This document shows positions 43,592 to 53,620 of a DNA stretch of 64,000 nt, in pieces (positions within the stretch are counted from its first letter, which is position 1; every line of letters begins with the position of its first letter). The notes below the pieces were generated by a model. The model was not told where the DNA came from. It worked only from the letters and a program-made list of their open reading frames with translations, and searched no databases. Source of the stretch: Crossiella sp. CA-258035 (GTDB lineage Bacteria > Actinomycetota > Actinomycetes > Mycobacteriales > Pseudonocardiaceae); contig NZ_CP116413.1 in NCBI RefSeq assembly GCF_030064675.1, forward strand, positions 1,521,001 through 1,585,000, read 5' to 3'. The translations under genes were made by a program, and so were the position numbers.

Positions 43592-44809
43592 ATGCCTTCC
43601 GTACTTCCCGACGGCGACCCGGCGCCCCAGGACGGCGCGCTGCCCGCCACCGCCCTGACCGGCCTTGGCACCCGACCGTTCGGGCTGTACGTGCACGTGC
43701 CGTTCTGCGCGACCCGCTGCGGCTACTGCGACTTCAACACCTACACCCCCGGTGAGCTGGGCAGCTCCGCCTCCCCGCAGTCCTGGCTGACCGGGCTGCG
43801 CCAGGAGCTGGAGCTGGCCGCGCGGGTGCTGGGCAGCCCACCGGCCGCGGACACCGTCTTCGTCGGCGGCGGCACCCCGTCCCTGCTCGGCGCGGACGGC
43901 CTGGCCGCGGTGCTCGGCGCGGTCCGGGACACCTTCGGCCTGGCCCCCGGCGCCGAGGTGACCACCGAGTCCAACCCGGAGTCCACCTCCCCGGAGTTCT
44001 TCGCCGGCATCCTGGCCGCCGGGTACACCAGGGTCTCCCTGGGCATGCAGTCCGCCGCCCCGCACGTGCTGGCGATCCTGGACCGCACGCACACTCCCGG
44101 CCGCGCCCGCGCCGCCGCGAAGGAAGCCCGCGCCGCCGGGTTCGAGCACGTGAACCTGGACCTGATCTACGGCACCCCCGGCGAACGCCCGCAGGACCTG
44201 GCCGAGTCCCTGGACGTGGTCCTGGCCGGCGGCGTCGACCACGTCTCGGCCTACGCCCTGATCGTCGAGGAGGGCACCGCCCTGGCCCGCCGGATCAACC
44301 GGGGCGAGTTGCCCACCCCGGACGACGACGTGCTCGCCGAACGCTACGAACAGGTCGACCAGACCCTCCGGCGCGCCGGCCTGACCTGGTACGAGGTCTC
44401 CAACTGGGCCACCGGCGAGGCCGCCCGCTGCCGCCACAACCTGGGCTACTGGCTCGGCGGCGACTGGTGGGGCGCGGGACCCGGCGCGCATAGCCACGTC
44501 GGCGGGGTCCGCTGGTGGAACGTCAAGCACCCCAGCCGCTACGCCGCCCTGCTCGCCGAGGGTCACTCACCGGCGGCGGGCCGGGAGACGCTGACCGCGC
44601 AGGACCGGGACGTGGAGCGCATCCTGCTGGAGCTGCGGCTGGTCGAGGGCCTGCCGGTGACGGTGCTGGACGAGGCGGGCCGCCGCGAGGCCGGGGTGGC
44701 CGCCGCGGACGGGCTGCTCGACGCGGCGAGCCTGGCGGGCGGGCGCTGCGTGCTCACCGACCAGGGCCGGTTGCTGGCCGACGCGGTGGTCCGGCGACTG
44801 GTGCCGTGA
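43592..44809 (+). CDS. hemW: HemW-like radical SAM protein (heme chaperone)
   Basis: A 405-residue radical SAM protein. The cluster motif CATRCGYC (Cys39, Cys43, Cys46) is followed by F, as in HemW/HemN. The GGGTPSLL and C-terminal HemN domain are present. It lacks features of true oxygen-independent coproporphyrinogen oxidase; HemW proteins deliver heme. Position between lepA and hrcA is conserved. Confidence 0.92.
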   Translation: MPSVLPDGDPAPQDGALPATALTGLGTRPFGLYVHVPFCATRCGYCDFNTYTPGELGSSASPQSWLTGLRQELELAARVLGSPPAADTVFVGGGTPSLLGADGLAAVLGAVRDTFGLAPGAEVTTESNPESTSPEFFAGILAAGYTRVSLGMQSAAPHVLAILDRTHTPGRARAAAKEARAAGFEHVNLDLIYGTPGERPQDLAESLDVVLAGGVDHVSAYALIVEEGTALARRINRGELPTPDDDVLAERYEQVDQTLRRAGLTWYEVSNWATGEAARCRHNLGYWLGGDWWGAGPGAHSHVGGVRWWNVKHPSRYAALLAEGHSPAAGRETLTAQDRDVERILLELRLVEGLPVTVLDEAGRREAGVAAADGLLDAASLAGGRCVLTDQGRLLADAVVRRLVP

Positions 44810-44846
44810 GCTGGCGCGGCCACGAGTTTTAAAGTAGTTTGCAGCT

Positions 44847-45335
44847 ATGACCACAAGCGCGCCGGAGGTCAACTTCTCCGACCTGTCCAACAAGCCGGTC
44901 GACACCGTGCGCAAGCTGCAGGAGTCGCCGAGCCGGTCGGTGCGCGTCCACCGCAGGGGCGGTGAGGAAGACCTGGTGCTGGTCACCGCCAGCCGGGCCG
45001 CCGAGGTGCGGGAGGTCGTCTCCACCACCACCGCCCTGTTCGTCGCGCTCATGCAGCACAGCGCCGAGGTCAGGGACCTGGTCACCGAGGTGATGCCGAC
45101 CGCCTTCCCGTGGGTGCGCTTCCTGCCGAGGGAGGACGTGCGGGCCTTCGTGGTCGAGCTGGTCGACATCCTGGAAGCGGCGAACTCCCTCGGCAATCCC
45201 GCCCCGGTGGTGCAGCTGATCACCGAATGGCGGCACACCGCCGAGGTGCACGCCGATCCCGAACTGCTGGCCACCCTGCGCAAGGACGGCGAGGACCTCG
45301 GCGAGGTCCCGGCGCCGGAGGCGACGCAGGCGTGA
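44847..45335 (+). CDS. Antitoxin-like protein of a putative type II TA pair
   Basis: A 162-residue protein with a Phd-like N-terminal part (NFSDLSNKPVDTVRKLQESP ... DLVLVTASRA) and a helical C-terminal half. It overlaps a RelE-like gene by 4 bp. TAGTTT (44835-44840) lies 6 nt before the ATG with no ribosome site, consistent with a leaderless mRNA. The antitoxin role is inferred from the N-terminal pattern and the partner. Confidence 0.7.
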   Translation: MTTSAPEVNFSDLSNKPVDTVRKLQESPSRSVRVHRRGGEEDLVLVTASRAAEVREVVSTTTALFVALMQHSAEVRDLVTEVMPTAFPWVRFLPREDVRAFVVELVDILEAANSLGNPAPVVQLITEWRHTAEVHADPELLATLRKDGEDLGEVPAPEATQA

Positions 45336-45691
45336 GTCCGAAGAAAGGCGATCCGGTCGCACCCCCGGCGATCGGCGCGGAGTGGCAGATCCGGTTCAGC
45401 ACCACCGAGGCGGTCAAGGGTTGGCAGGACCTGGAGAACACCGCCCCCGGCAACCTGCGCAAGGCATGGGAGACGATGCGCGCGGAACCCGGTCCTGGAC
45501 CGGGCAAGCCGACCAGCAGGCACCACCAGCTCCGCCGCTCGCTGGCCACCGGCAGCCACGGCGGCCGCACCCTGCCGCAGTGGCAGATCGAGGTCACCGG
45601 AGGCGGCCGGATCTGGTACCTGCTCGACGAGGACCGGCACACCGTCTGGGTGCAGGCAGCCTGCGCCGGGCACCCCAAGGCCACGGACTAA
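45332..45691 (+). CDS. RelE/ParE-like toxin of a putative TA pair
   Basis: A 119-residue protein with a RelE-superfamily-like C-terminal core (WQIEVTGGGRIWYLLDED ... VWVQAACAGHPKATD) and basic residues (RHHQLRRSLATG) suited to RNA contact. GTG start overlaps the preceding stop (GTGA). Such pairs are annotated as translational-repressor toxins in actinobacteria; activity is unproven. Confidence 0.7.
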   Translation: MSPKKGDPVAPPAIGAEWQIRFSTTEAVKGWQDLENTAPGNLRKAWETMRAEPGPGPGKPTSRHHQLRRSLATGSHGGRTLPQWQIEVTGGGRIWYLLDEDRHTVWVQAACAGHPKATD

Positions 45692-45981
45692 CCCAGCGCC
45701 AGCACCCGGACGTGGATGAAGTTGCGCTGCTGGAGCGCCGCCCGCACCGCCCGGTGCAGCCCGTCCTCCAGGAACATCTCCCCGCGCCACTGGACCGCGT
45801 GGGCGAACAGGTCGCCGAAGAAGGTCGAGTCGGAGCTGAGCAGGCGGTCCAGCTCCAGCACCTTCTTCGTGGTCACCAGCTCGTCCAGCCGGACCGGCCG
45901 GGGCGGGATCTTCGCCCACTCCCTGGTACTCAGCCCATGGTCCGGGTACGGCCGCCCGTCCCGGACGTCCTTGAAGATCAC
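45688..45981 (-). CDS. Conserved actinobacterial protein next to hrcA (Rv2375-like)
   Basis: A 97-residue protein (VIFKDVRDGRPYPDHGLSTREW ... LVTTKKVLELDRLLSSDSTFFGDLF ... VQWRGEMFLEDGLHRAVRAALQQRN). The mycobacterial counterpart also lies divergent from hrcA. GTG 45981 has the ribosome site GGAGG. The LEDGLHRA segment hints at a ParB/Srx-like fold, but no function is established. Confidence 0.8.
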   Translation of the reverse strand: MIFKDVRDGRPYPDHGLSTREWAKIPPRPVRLDELVTTKKVLELDRLLSSDSTFFGDLFAHAVQWRGEMFLEDGLHRAVRAALQQRNFIHVRVLALG

Positions 45982-46060
45982 CCCGGCCTCCCTGCCAGCA
46001 CTCGCGCGTAGCACCCCACACCAGACCCTAGACTTGCAAGCGACAGGGAGGTGACGCGCG

Positions 46061-47095
46061 GTGAACACAGGGTCGCCGGACGACCGCCGCTTCGAGGTGT
46101 TGCGGGCGATCGTCGCCGACTACGTCAACACCCAGGAGCCGGTCGGGTCCAAGGCGCTGGTCGACCGGCACAACCTCGGGGTGTCCAGCGCGACGGTGCG
46201 CAACGACATGGCGGTGCTGGAGGAGGACGGCTACATCACCCAGCCGCACACCAGCGCCGGCCGGGTGCCCACGGACAAGGGCTACCGGGTCTTCGTGGAC
46301 CGGCTGACCGAGGTCAAGCCGCTGTCCACGGCCGAGCGCAGGGCGATCCAGGCGTTCCTGGACGGGGCGATGGACCTGGACGACGTGCTCCGGCGCAGTG
46401 TGCGGCTGCTGGCGCAGCTGACCAGGCAGGTGGCCGTGGTGCAGTACCCGACGCTGACCCGGTCCTCGGTCCGGCACATCGAGGTGGTGCCGATCACGCA
46501 GGCCAGGCTGATGCTGGTGACCATCACCGACACCGGCCGGGTCGAGCAGCGCATGGTCGACCTGGGCGATGTGATCAGCACCGAGGACGTGGCCAGGGTG
46601 CGCTCCGTGCTCAACTCCACCCTGGTCGGGCGCAGGCTCGCCGATGCCTCCGCGCGGGTGGCCGAGCTGCCGGAGTCGGCGCCGAGTGAGCTGCGCGACA
46701 TCATGATCCGGGTGTGCACCGCGCTGATCGAGTCGCTGGTGGAGCATCCGGAGGAGCGGCTGCTGCTCGGCGGCACCGCGAACCTGACCCGCAACGTGGC
46801 CGACTTCCCCAACTCCCTGCGCAGTGTGCTGGAAGCCTTGGAGGAGCAGGTCGTCGTGCTCAAGCTGCTGCAGGCGGCGCACGACCAGTCGACGATCACG
46901 GTGCGGATCGGGGAGGAGAACGAGGCCGAGGAGATGCGCAGCACCTCCGTGGTCTCCATCGGCTACGGCTCCTCCGCGGGCACCGTGCTCGGCGGCATGG
47001 GTGTGGTGGGGCCGACAAGAATGGACTACCCGGGAACGATGGCGGCTGTCCGCGCCGTTGCCGCATATGTGGGAGACATCCTGGCCGGCCGCTGA
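46061..47095 (+). CDS. hrcA: Heat-inducible transcription repressor HrcA
   Basis: A 344-residue repressor with an N-terminal winged helix ([14 protein letters not shown] ... [19 protein letters not shown]), a GAF-like middle and the C-terminal [34 protein letters not shown]. It normally binds CIRCE operators of groE/dnaK genes. No CIRCE is seen in this window. GTG 46061 follows GGGAGGTG. Confidence 0.96.
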   Translation: MNTGSPDDRRFEVLRAIVADYVNTQEPVGSKALVDRHNLGVSSATVRNDMAVLEEDGYITQPHTSAGRVPTDKGYRVFVDRLTEVKPLSTAERRAIQAFLDGAMDLDDVLRRSVRLLAQLTRQVAVVQYPTLTRSSVRHIEVVPITQARLMLVTITDTGRVEQRMVDLGDVISTEDVARVRSVLNSTLVGRRLADASARVAELPESAPSELRDIMIRVCTALIESLVEHPEERLLLGGTANLTRNVADFPNSLRSVLEALEEQVVVLKLLQAAHDQSTITVRIGEENEAEEMRSTSVVSIGYGSSAGTVLGGMGVVGPTRMDYPGTMAAVRAVAAYVGDILAGR

Positions 47096-47131
47096 GCGGC
47101 GGCTGGCTGAGGGAAGAAGGACTGGGAGACG

Positions 47132-48298
47132 GTGGCAAGGGACTACTACGGCACTCTCGGCGTGCGTTCGGACGCGTCGCAAGAGGAGATCAAGCGGGCG
47201 TACCGCAAGCTCGCCCGCGAGCTGCACCCGGACGTGAACCCGGAGGAGAGTGCCCAGCAGCGTTTCCGTGAGGTGACCGCGGTCTACGAGGTGCTCTCCG
47301 ACCCGGAGAAGCGCAAGATCGTCGACCTCGGCGGTGACCCGCTCTCGCCCGGTGGCGGCGGGGGTGGCGGACGCGGCGGCATGGGCGACCCGTTCGCCGG
47401 GTTCGGCCTCGGCGACATCATGGACGCCTTCTTCGGCGGCGGCCCGGCCAGCCGGGGTCCGCGCAGCCGGACCCAGCCCGGCTCGGACGCGCTGATCCGG
47501 CTGGAGGCCACCCTGGAGGAGTGCGCCAGCGGCATCACCCGCGAGCTGACCGTGGACACCGCGATCCTGTGCGACCTGTGCGAGGGCTCCGGCTGCGCCA
47601 AGGGCAGCTCGCCGATCCGCTGCGACACCTGCGGCGGGCGCGGCGAGGTGCAGTCCGTGCAGCGCTCCTTCCTCGGCCAGGTGGTCACCGCCCGGCCGTG
47701 CCCGGTCTGCCGCGGCTTCGGCGAGGTCATCCCCGACCCCTGCCAGCAGTGCGCGGGCGAGGGCAGGGTGCGCTCGCGGCGCACCATCAACGTCAAGATC
47801 CCGCCGGGCGTGGCCGACGGCATGCGGGTCCGGCTGGCCAGCCAGGGCGAGGTCGGCCCCGGCGGCGGACCGGCCGGTGACCTCTACGTCGAGGTCGAGG
47901 AACTGCCGCACGACACCTTCACCCGCGAGGGCACCGAGCTGCACTGCACGATCCGGGTGCCGATGACCGCGGCCGCACTGGGCGCGACCATCCCGATGCA
48001 GACCCTGGACGGCGTGGAGGAGCTGCCGCTGGACCCGGGCACCCAGCCGGACACCGAGCTGCTGCTGCCCGGCAAGGGCATGCCCCGGCTGCGGTCCTCC
48101 GGCCGGGTGGACGGGCGCGGCGACCTGCACGTGCACGTCGAGGTCGTGGTGCCGACCAAGCTGGACGAGGAACAGACCGCGCTGCTGCGCCAGCTCGCCG
48201 AGCTGCGCGGTGAGGAAGCCTCCGAGCTGGCCACCAACGCCAACGGGCGCGGCGGCGGCCTGTTCTCCAGGCTGCGGCACTCCTTCGGCCAGCGTTGA
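47132..48298 (+). CDS. dnaJ: Chaperone protein DnaJ (second copy type)
   Basis: A 388-residue class A J-protein. It has a J domain with HPD ([10 protein letters not shown]), a Gly-rich linker, four CxxCxGxG-type zinc repeats ([33 protein letters not shown]) and the C-terminal substrate-binding domain. hrcA-linked copies are DnaJ2 in actinobacteria. GTG start; it ends overlapping rsmE. Confidence 0.96.
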   Translation: MARDYYGTLGVRSDASQEEIKRAYRKLARELHPDVNPEESAQQRFREVTAVYEVLSDPEKRKIVDLGGDPLSPGGGGGGGRGGMGDPFAGFGLGDIMDAFFGGGPASRGPRSRTQPGSDALIRLEATLEECASGITRELTVDTAILCDLCEGSGCAKGSSPIRCDTCGGRGEVQSVQRSFLGQVVTARPCPVCRGFGEVIPDPCQQCAGEGRVRSRRTINVKIPPGVADGMRVRLASQGEVGPGGGPAGDLYVEVEELPHDTFTREGTELHCTIRVPMTAAALGATIPMQTLDGVEELPLDPGTQPDTELLLPGKGMPRLRSSGRVDGRGDLHVHVEVVVPTKLDEEQTALLRQLAELRGEEASELATNANGRGGGLFSRLRHSFGQR

Positions 48299-49065
48299 TC
48301 CACGGCGACGCGGTCTTCCACGTCGACGAGCTCCCGAGCGGGGACTCAGCGCGGCTGGACGGACCGGAAGGCAGGCACGCGGCCACGGTGCGCCGGATGC
48401 GCGTCGGGGAGCACCTGGTGCTCTCCGACGGCGCGGGCGGCCTGGCCCGGTGCGCGGTGACCGAGGTCGGCAAGGACTCGGTCGGCCTCGACGTGCTGGC
48501 GCGCTGGCTCGAACCCGCGCCCAGCCCCCGGGTCACCCTGGTGCAGGCGCTGGTCAAGGGCGATCGCGGGGAGCTGGCGGTCGAGCTGGCCACCGAGGCC
48601 GGGATCGACGCGGTGCACCCGTGGCGCGCGGCCCGCTGTGTGGCCCGCTGGGAGGACGGACCGCGCGGGGCCAAGGCACTGGCCCGGTGGCGCTCCACGG
48701 CCCTCCAGGCGGCCAAACAGGCCCGCCGGGCCTGGGTCCCCGAGGTCGGCGAGCCGCTCGGCACCGGGCAGCTCGCCGAGCTGGTCCGGGACAGCGCGCG
48801 CACCCTGGTGCTGCACGAGGCCGCCGAGGTGGGCTTGGCCGAGGTGGAGCTGCCTGCGGAGGGGGACCTGCTGATCGTGGTCGGCCCGGAGGGTGGCATC
48901 ACGGAGAGCGAGATCGCGCGACTCACTGAATCGGGAGCGATCCCAGTCCGGCTGGGGCACACCGTGCTGCGCGCCTCCACCGCCGCGGCGGTCGCCCTGG
49001 GTGCGCTGGGCGTGCTGACCGGCCGCTGGGGAGCTGCCGGCGGCACTGGCGAAAGTGCTCGTTAG
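48295..49065 (+). CDS. rsmE: 16S rRNA (uracil-1498-N3)-methyltransferase
   Basis: A 256-residue SPOUT methyltransferase of the RsmE family ([22 protein letters not shown] ... [13 protein letters not shown] ... [16 protein letters not shown]). The deep trefoil-knot motif GPEGG is intact. The start is a TTG that overlaps the dnaJ stop (TTGA), implying coupling. Confidence 0.94.
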   Translation: MIHGDAVFHVDELPSGDSARLDGPEGRHAATVRRMRVGEHLVLSDGAGGLARCAVTEVGKDSVGLDVLARWLEPAPSPRVTLVQALVKGDRGELAVELATEAGIDAVHPWRAARCVARWEDGPRGAKALARWRSTALQAAKQARRAWVPEVGEPLGTGQLAELVRDSARTLVLHEAAEVGLAEVELPAEGDLLIVVGPEGGITESEIARLTESGAIPVRLGHTVLRASTAAAVALGALGVLTGRWGAAGGTGESAR

Positions 49066-49517
49066 CAACCACTTGCGCGCAGTTCTGCTACCTCGTCCAC
49101 GGGAAATGGCGACCGGCCCAGCGATCGATCGCCAAACGGCAGCTTTCGCGCGCCGAGCGGCGTGATCCATTCGGTCGAGGTGTAGCGCGAGGGGCCGGAT
49201 AGGAGCTACGCTCTGTCGCCGACGGGCAAGAAAGTTCTGGGGCAGCCTTCGTCGGCCCACCTCAGAGCACTTGCCGGAAACTGGCCTCGGGTGACGGGCA
49301 CCCGAAGGATCGCCGGACACCTCCCCCCTCGGTCCGGCGCGGTTGCGTCGCGACGGAGTGACCCCCAGGCTCCGTCGCGACGCAACCACCCCCATCACCC
49401 ACCCTGTGGTAAGTCCGGGGTTGTGGCTCGGTGGGCTCTGTGTCGAGGTTCGTATCCACTCTGCCGGTGGAATCGCGCTGGAGAATTTTTATAACACGCC
49501 TGTGCTAGAAAAGTACA
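49066..49517. other. Intergenic region between rsmE and a TetR gene
   Basis: A 452-bp region without a supported gene. Its main feature is a long perfect hairpin (49341-49387). The last 60 bp are AT-rich (AATTTTTATAACAC around 49484), with a TATAAC element about 27 bp before the TetR start, a likely promoter. Confidence 0.55.
49341..49387. terminator. Perfect 18-bp hairpin upstream of the TetR gene
   Basis: Arms 49341-49358 and 49370-49387 are fully complementary, with an 11-nt loop. It is 276 bp beyond rsmE and 130 bp before the TetR gene. The arm core GTCGCGAC is itself palindromic. A terminator is the simplest reading; a regulator-binding site is possible. Confidence 0.6.
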
Positions 49518-50144
49518 GTGCCCAAACTCGTCGACCACGAGGCCCGTCGCCGGGAGCTGGCCCAGGCCGTGTGGCGGGTCGTCCAGCGCGACGGCGTGGA
49601 ACGCGCCTCGGTGCGCGCGGTGGCCGCCGAGTCCGGCTGGTCGGCTGGCGCGCTGCGGCACTACTTCCCGACCCAGGACGCGCTGCTGCACTTCGCGATG
49701 GACCTGGCCGCGGAGAAGTTCACCGAACGGGCCCGCGCCGCCGACGAGCACGGCCGCCTGCCGCAGGACCACTCCGCGCCGTGGCGGGTGCGCAACCTGA
49801 TGCGCACGCTGCTGCCGCTGGACGCCGAGAGCAAGGTCTCCGCCGAGGTCTGGATGGCCTTCGTCAGCCGCGCCAGGGTCGACCCGGTGCTGCGCGCCGC
49901 GGGCCGCAAGGGCGATGAGGAGGTGGCCTACTGGCTGCTGGACCGGCTGCGCGAGGCCAGGGCCGAGGGCATCCTGCGGCCGGGCGCCGACCCCGAACGC
50001 GAGGCGCTGCGGCTGCTCGCGCTCACCGACGGCCTGGTGCTGCACGGCCTGATCGCGCCGGAGGCGATGACGCCGGAGCTGATGTCCCAGCTGCTGGACG
50101 ACCACATCCGGGAGCTGTTCCCGGGCAGCGACCTGAGCACCTGA
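49518..50144 (+). CDS. TetR-family transcriptional regulator
   Basis: A 208-residue TetR regulator. The N-terminal helix-turn-helix reads RRRELAQAVWRVVQRDG ... ASVRAVAAESGWSAGALRHYFPTQDALL, and the C-terminal domain is all-helical with LLDRLREARAEGILRPG, typical of the BetI-like TetR_C_6 group. GTG 49518. Its target is not evident; the gene stands alone. Confidence 0.88.
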   Translation: MPKLVDHEARRRELAQAVWRVVQRDGVERASVRAVAAESGWSAGALRHYFPTQDALLHFAMDLAAEKFTERARAADEHGRLPQDHSAPWRVRNLMRTLLPLDAESKVSAEVWMAFVSRARVDPVLRAAGRKGDEEVAYWLLDRLREARAEGILRPGADPEREALRLLALTDGLVLHGLIAPEAMTPELMSQLLDDHIRELFPGSDLST

Positions 50145-50250
50145 GCGGCCAAGGGCCTATTGCGGTGGGGCTCGTCAGGGGCTGGCGTTAGCATCAATCC
50201 CGACAGAGACCCATTGACGCAAGCACCGCAGAAAGCAGGCCCGAGGCCAC

Positions 50251-51284
<1,034 letters not shown>

Positions 51285-51288
<4 letters not shown>

Positions 51289-51887
51289 GCATCGAGATCG
51301 CCAACGAGTCCGGGGTCGGGGTCGAGGAGACCTCGATCGTCGACGCGGCGAGGTTCGCGCTGGACCGCATGGGCGTGAGCCCGCTGGCCGAGTTGTCCGT
51401 GCTGCTGGTCGAGCTGGACGTGATGTCCGACCTGCACGAGCGGTGGATGGACCTGCCGGGCCCCACCGACGTGATGGCCTTCCCGATGGACGAGCTGGAC
51501 TCCGCCCGCCGCCCCGACGCGGCCGGGGTCGGTCCCGCGCTGCTCGGCGACATCGTGCTCTGCCCGGCCTTCGCCAAGGACCAGGCGCGCAAGGCGGGGC
51601 ACAGCCTCACCGACGAGCTGCACCTGCTCACCGTGCACGGCGTGCTGCACCTGCTCGGCTACGACCACGCCGAGCCGGAGGAGGAGCGGGAGATGTTCTC
51701 CCTGCAGAACCGCATCCTCGCCGACTTCCGCACCGCGCGGGCGCAGGAGCAGCAGCGCGCGGCCGATGACAAGGTGCTCGGCGCGGTCGGCCTGCACGAC
51801 GAGGCCGGGGAGCCGGCGGCGGAACCGGCCACCGGGGCGCCTGCCGCGGCGCCGGAGCGGCGCGCGGACGCCGACCCCGCGGGCTGA
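51285..51887 (+). CDS. ybeY: Endoribonuclease YbeY
   Basis: A 200-residue rRNA-maturation endoribonuclease. The metal-binding motif [11 protein letters not shown] (H-x3-H-x5-H) is intact. After about residue 165 there is a non-conserved acidic/Ala-Pro extension. TTG start at 51285 overlapping the phoH stop, preceded by GAAAGG. Confidence 0.95.
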
Positions 51888-51900
51888 GGCGGCGACGGCG

Positions 51901-53232
51901 ATGTCCGACCCCGTGACGCTGGTCGTCATCGCGGTCCTGCTGGTGCTCGCCGCCGGGGTCTTCGGCGCCGCCGACGCGGCGCTGGGCACGGTCTCCAGGG
52001 CCAGGGTGGACGCGCTGGTCCGGCAGGGCAGGGCAGGCGCCCGTCAGCTCGCGCTGGTGGTGGCCGACCGGCCCCGGCACATCAACCTGCTGCTGTTGCT
52101 GCGGCTGGGCTGCGAGCTGGCCGCCACCGTGCTGGTCACCTTCGCCTGCCTGTTCTGGATCGACACCGCCTGGCTGGCCGCGCTGGTGGCCATGCTGAGC
52201 ATGCTGGTGACCAGCTACGTGCTGGTCGGCGTCGGCCCGCGCACCATCGGCCGCCAGCACCCCTACGGCGTGGGCATCCTGGTCGCCGGGCCGGTGCGCG
52301 CGCTGGTCACCGTGCTCGGGCCGCTGGCCAGGCTGCTGATCCTGATCGGTAACGCGATCACCCCCGGCCGCGGTTTCCGGGAGGGCCCGTTCTCCTCCGA
52401 GGTCGAGCTGCGCGAGCTGGTCGACCTGGCCCAGGAGCGCGGCGTGGTGGCCGCCGGCGAGCGCGAGATGATCCACTCGGTTTTCGAGCTGCGCGCCACC
52501 ATCGCCCGCGAGGTCATGGTGCCGCGCACCGAGATCGTCTGGATCGAGCAGGACAAGTCGGTCCGGCAGGCCCTCGCGCTGTGCCTGCGCACCGGGTTCT
52601 CCCGCATCCCGGTGATCGGGGAGAGCGTGGACGACGTGGTCGGCGTGGTGAACCTCAAGGACCTGGTCCGCTCCTCGGTGGAGGGCGCGGCCGAGGCCGA
52701 CCGCACGGTCGAGGTGCGCGAGCTGATGCGCCCGGCCAGCTTCGTGCCCGACTCCAAGCGGCTGGCCGAGCTGCTCAAGGAGATGCAGCTCTCCCGCAAC
52801 CACCTGGCCATCGCGGTGGACGAGTACGGCGGCACCGCGGGGCTGCTCACCATCGAGGACATCATCGAGGAGATCGTCGGCGAGATCACCGACGAGCACG
52901 ACGCGGACGAGCGCCCGCCGATCGAGGTGCTCGGCGACGGCACCCCCGCGGTCCGGGTGGTCTCCCGGCTGCCGGTGGAGGACCTGGGCGCCTACTTCGG
53001 CGTGGAGCTGGACGACTCCGAGGTGGAGACCGTGGGCGGCCTGCTGGCCCAGCGGCTGGGCCGGGTCCCGCTGCCGGGCGCGGAGGCCGAGATCGAGGGC
53101 CTGCGGCTGCGCGCCGAGGGCGGCAAGGACAACCGCGGCCGGATGCGGATCACCACCGTGCTGGTGTGCCCGGTCAGCACACTCACCCCGGCCGCCCCGG
53201 CCGAAGCCGACGGAAAGGACTCCCGTGCCTGA
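51901..53232 (+). CDS. CNNM/CorC-type membrane protein (hemolysin family)
   Basis: A 443-residue protein with an N-terminal DUF21 transmembrane domain (about 1-150), two CBS domains (MVPRTEIVWIEQDKSV to VDEYGGTAGLLTIEDIIEEI) and a C-terminal CorC_HlyC domain. Likely Mg2+ efflux or homeostasis. ATG 51901. The CBS pair would bind adenine nucleotides. Confidence 0.93.
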   Translation: MSDPVTLVVIAVLLVLAAGVFGAADAALGTVSRARVDALVRQGRAGARQLALVVADRPRHINLLLLLRLGCELAATVLVTFACLFWIDTAWLAALVAMLSMLVTSYVLVGVGPRTIGRQHPYGVGILVAGPVRALVTVLGPLARLLILIGNAITPGRGFREGPFSSEVELRELVDLAQERGVVAAGEREMIHSVFELRATIAREVMVPRTEIVWIEQDKSVRQALALCLRTGFSRIPVIGESVDDVVGVVNLKDLVRSSVEGAAEADRTVEVRELMRPASFVPDSKRLAELLKEMQLSRNHLAIAVDEYGGTAGLLTIEDIIEEIVGEITDEHDADERPPIEVLGDGTPAVRVVSRLPVEDLGAYFGVELDDSEVETVGGLLAQRLGRVPLPGAEAEIEGLRLRAEGGKDNRGRMRITTVLVCPVSTLTPAAPAEADGKDSRA

Positions 53233-53557
53233 GCTCGACCCCGAGGACAACAAGCTCGTCGTGCTGGCCCGCGCCTCCCGCGCCCGCACCGCCGCCGCCG
53301 AGGGCGCCGCGGTCCGCGACACCGACGGCCGCACCTACGCCGCCACCACGGTCGCCCTGCCCTCGCTGAAGCTGACCGCCCTGCAGGCCGCGGTCGCGGC
53401 GGCGGTGTCCAGCGGGGCGGAGGGCCTGGAGGCGGCGGCGGTGGTCACCGCGGCGGCGGAGGCCGACGAGGCGTCCCGGTCCGCCCTGCGCGACCTGGCC
53501 CCCAACGCTCCCCTCCACATCGCAGGCCCCAACGGCGAGGTCCACACCACCCACTGA
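53225..53557 (+). CDS. Cytidine deaminase-fold protein lacking zinc ligands
   Basis: A 110-residue protein with the cytidine-deaminase-like order of strands and helices (LVVLARASRARTAAAEGAAVRD ... TYAATTVALPSLKLTALQAAVAAAV), but without the H/C-A-E and PCxxC zinc motifs. It is therefore probably not an active deaminase. It overlaps the CNNM gene by 8 bp and occupies the position that in Mycobacterium lies between CorC and era. Confidence 0.82.
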   Translation: MPELDPEDNKLVVLARASRARTAAAEGAAVRDTDGRTYAATTVALPSLKLTALQAAVAAAVSSGAEGLEAAAVVTAAAEADEASRSALRDLAPNAPLHIAGPNGEVHTTH

Positions 53558-53569
53558 CCAACCGCCCGA

Positions 53570-53603
53570 GTGTTGGCCGATCTCGTACGGAGTGTTGGCC
53601 GTT
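53570..53603 (+). repeat. Intergenic direct-repeat element, copy 1
   Basis: A 34-bp element made of two GTGTTGGCCG copies flanking a central TCGTACGG. A second copy at 59786-59819 matches at 30 of 34 positions. Both lie just after a gene end, in otherwise unrelated intergenic regions. Confidence 0.75.
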
Positions 53604-53620
53604 CTGGCCGCGGGGTGGGG

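Noticed and set aside
45982-46060. CIRCE operator upstream of hrcA
   Set aside because: No TTAGCACTC-N9-GAGTGCTAA-like repeat is present in the gap.
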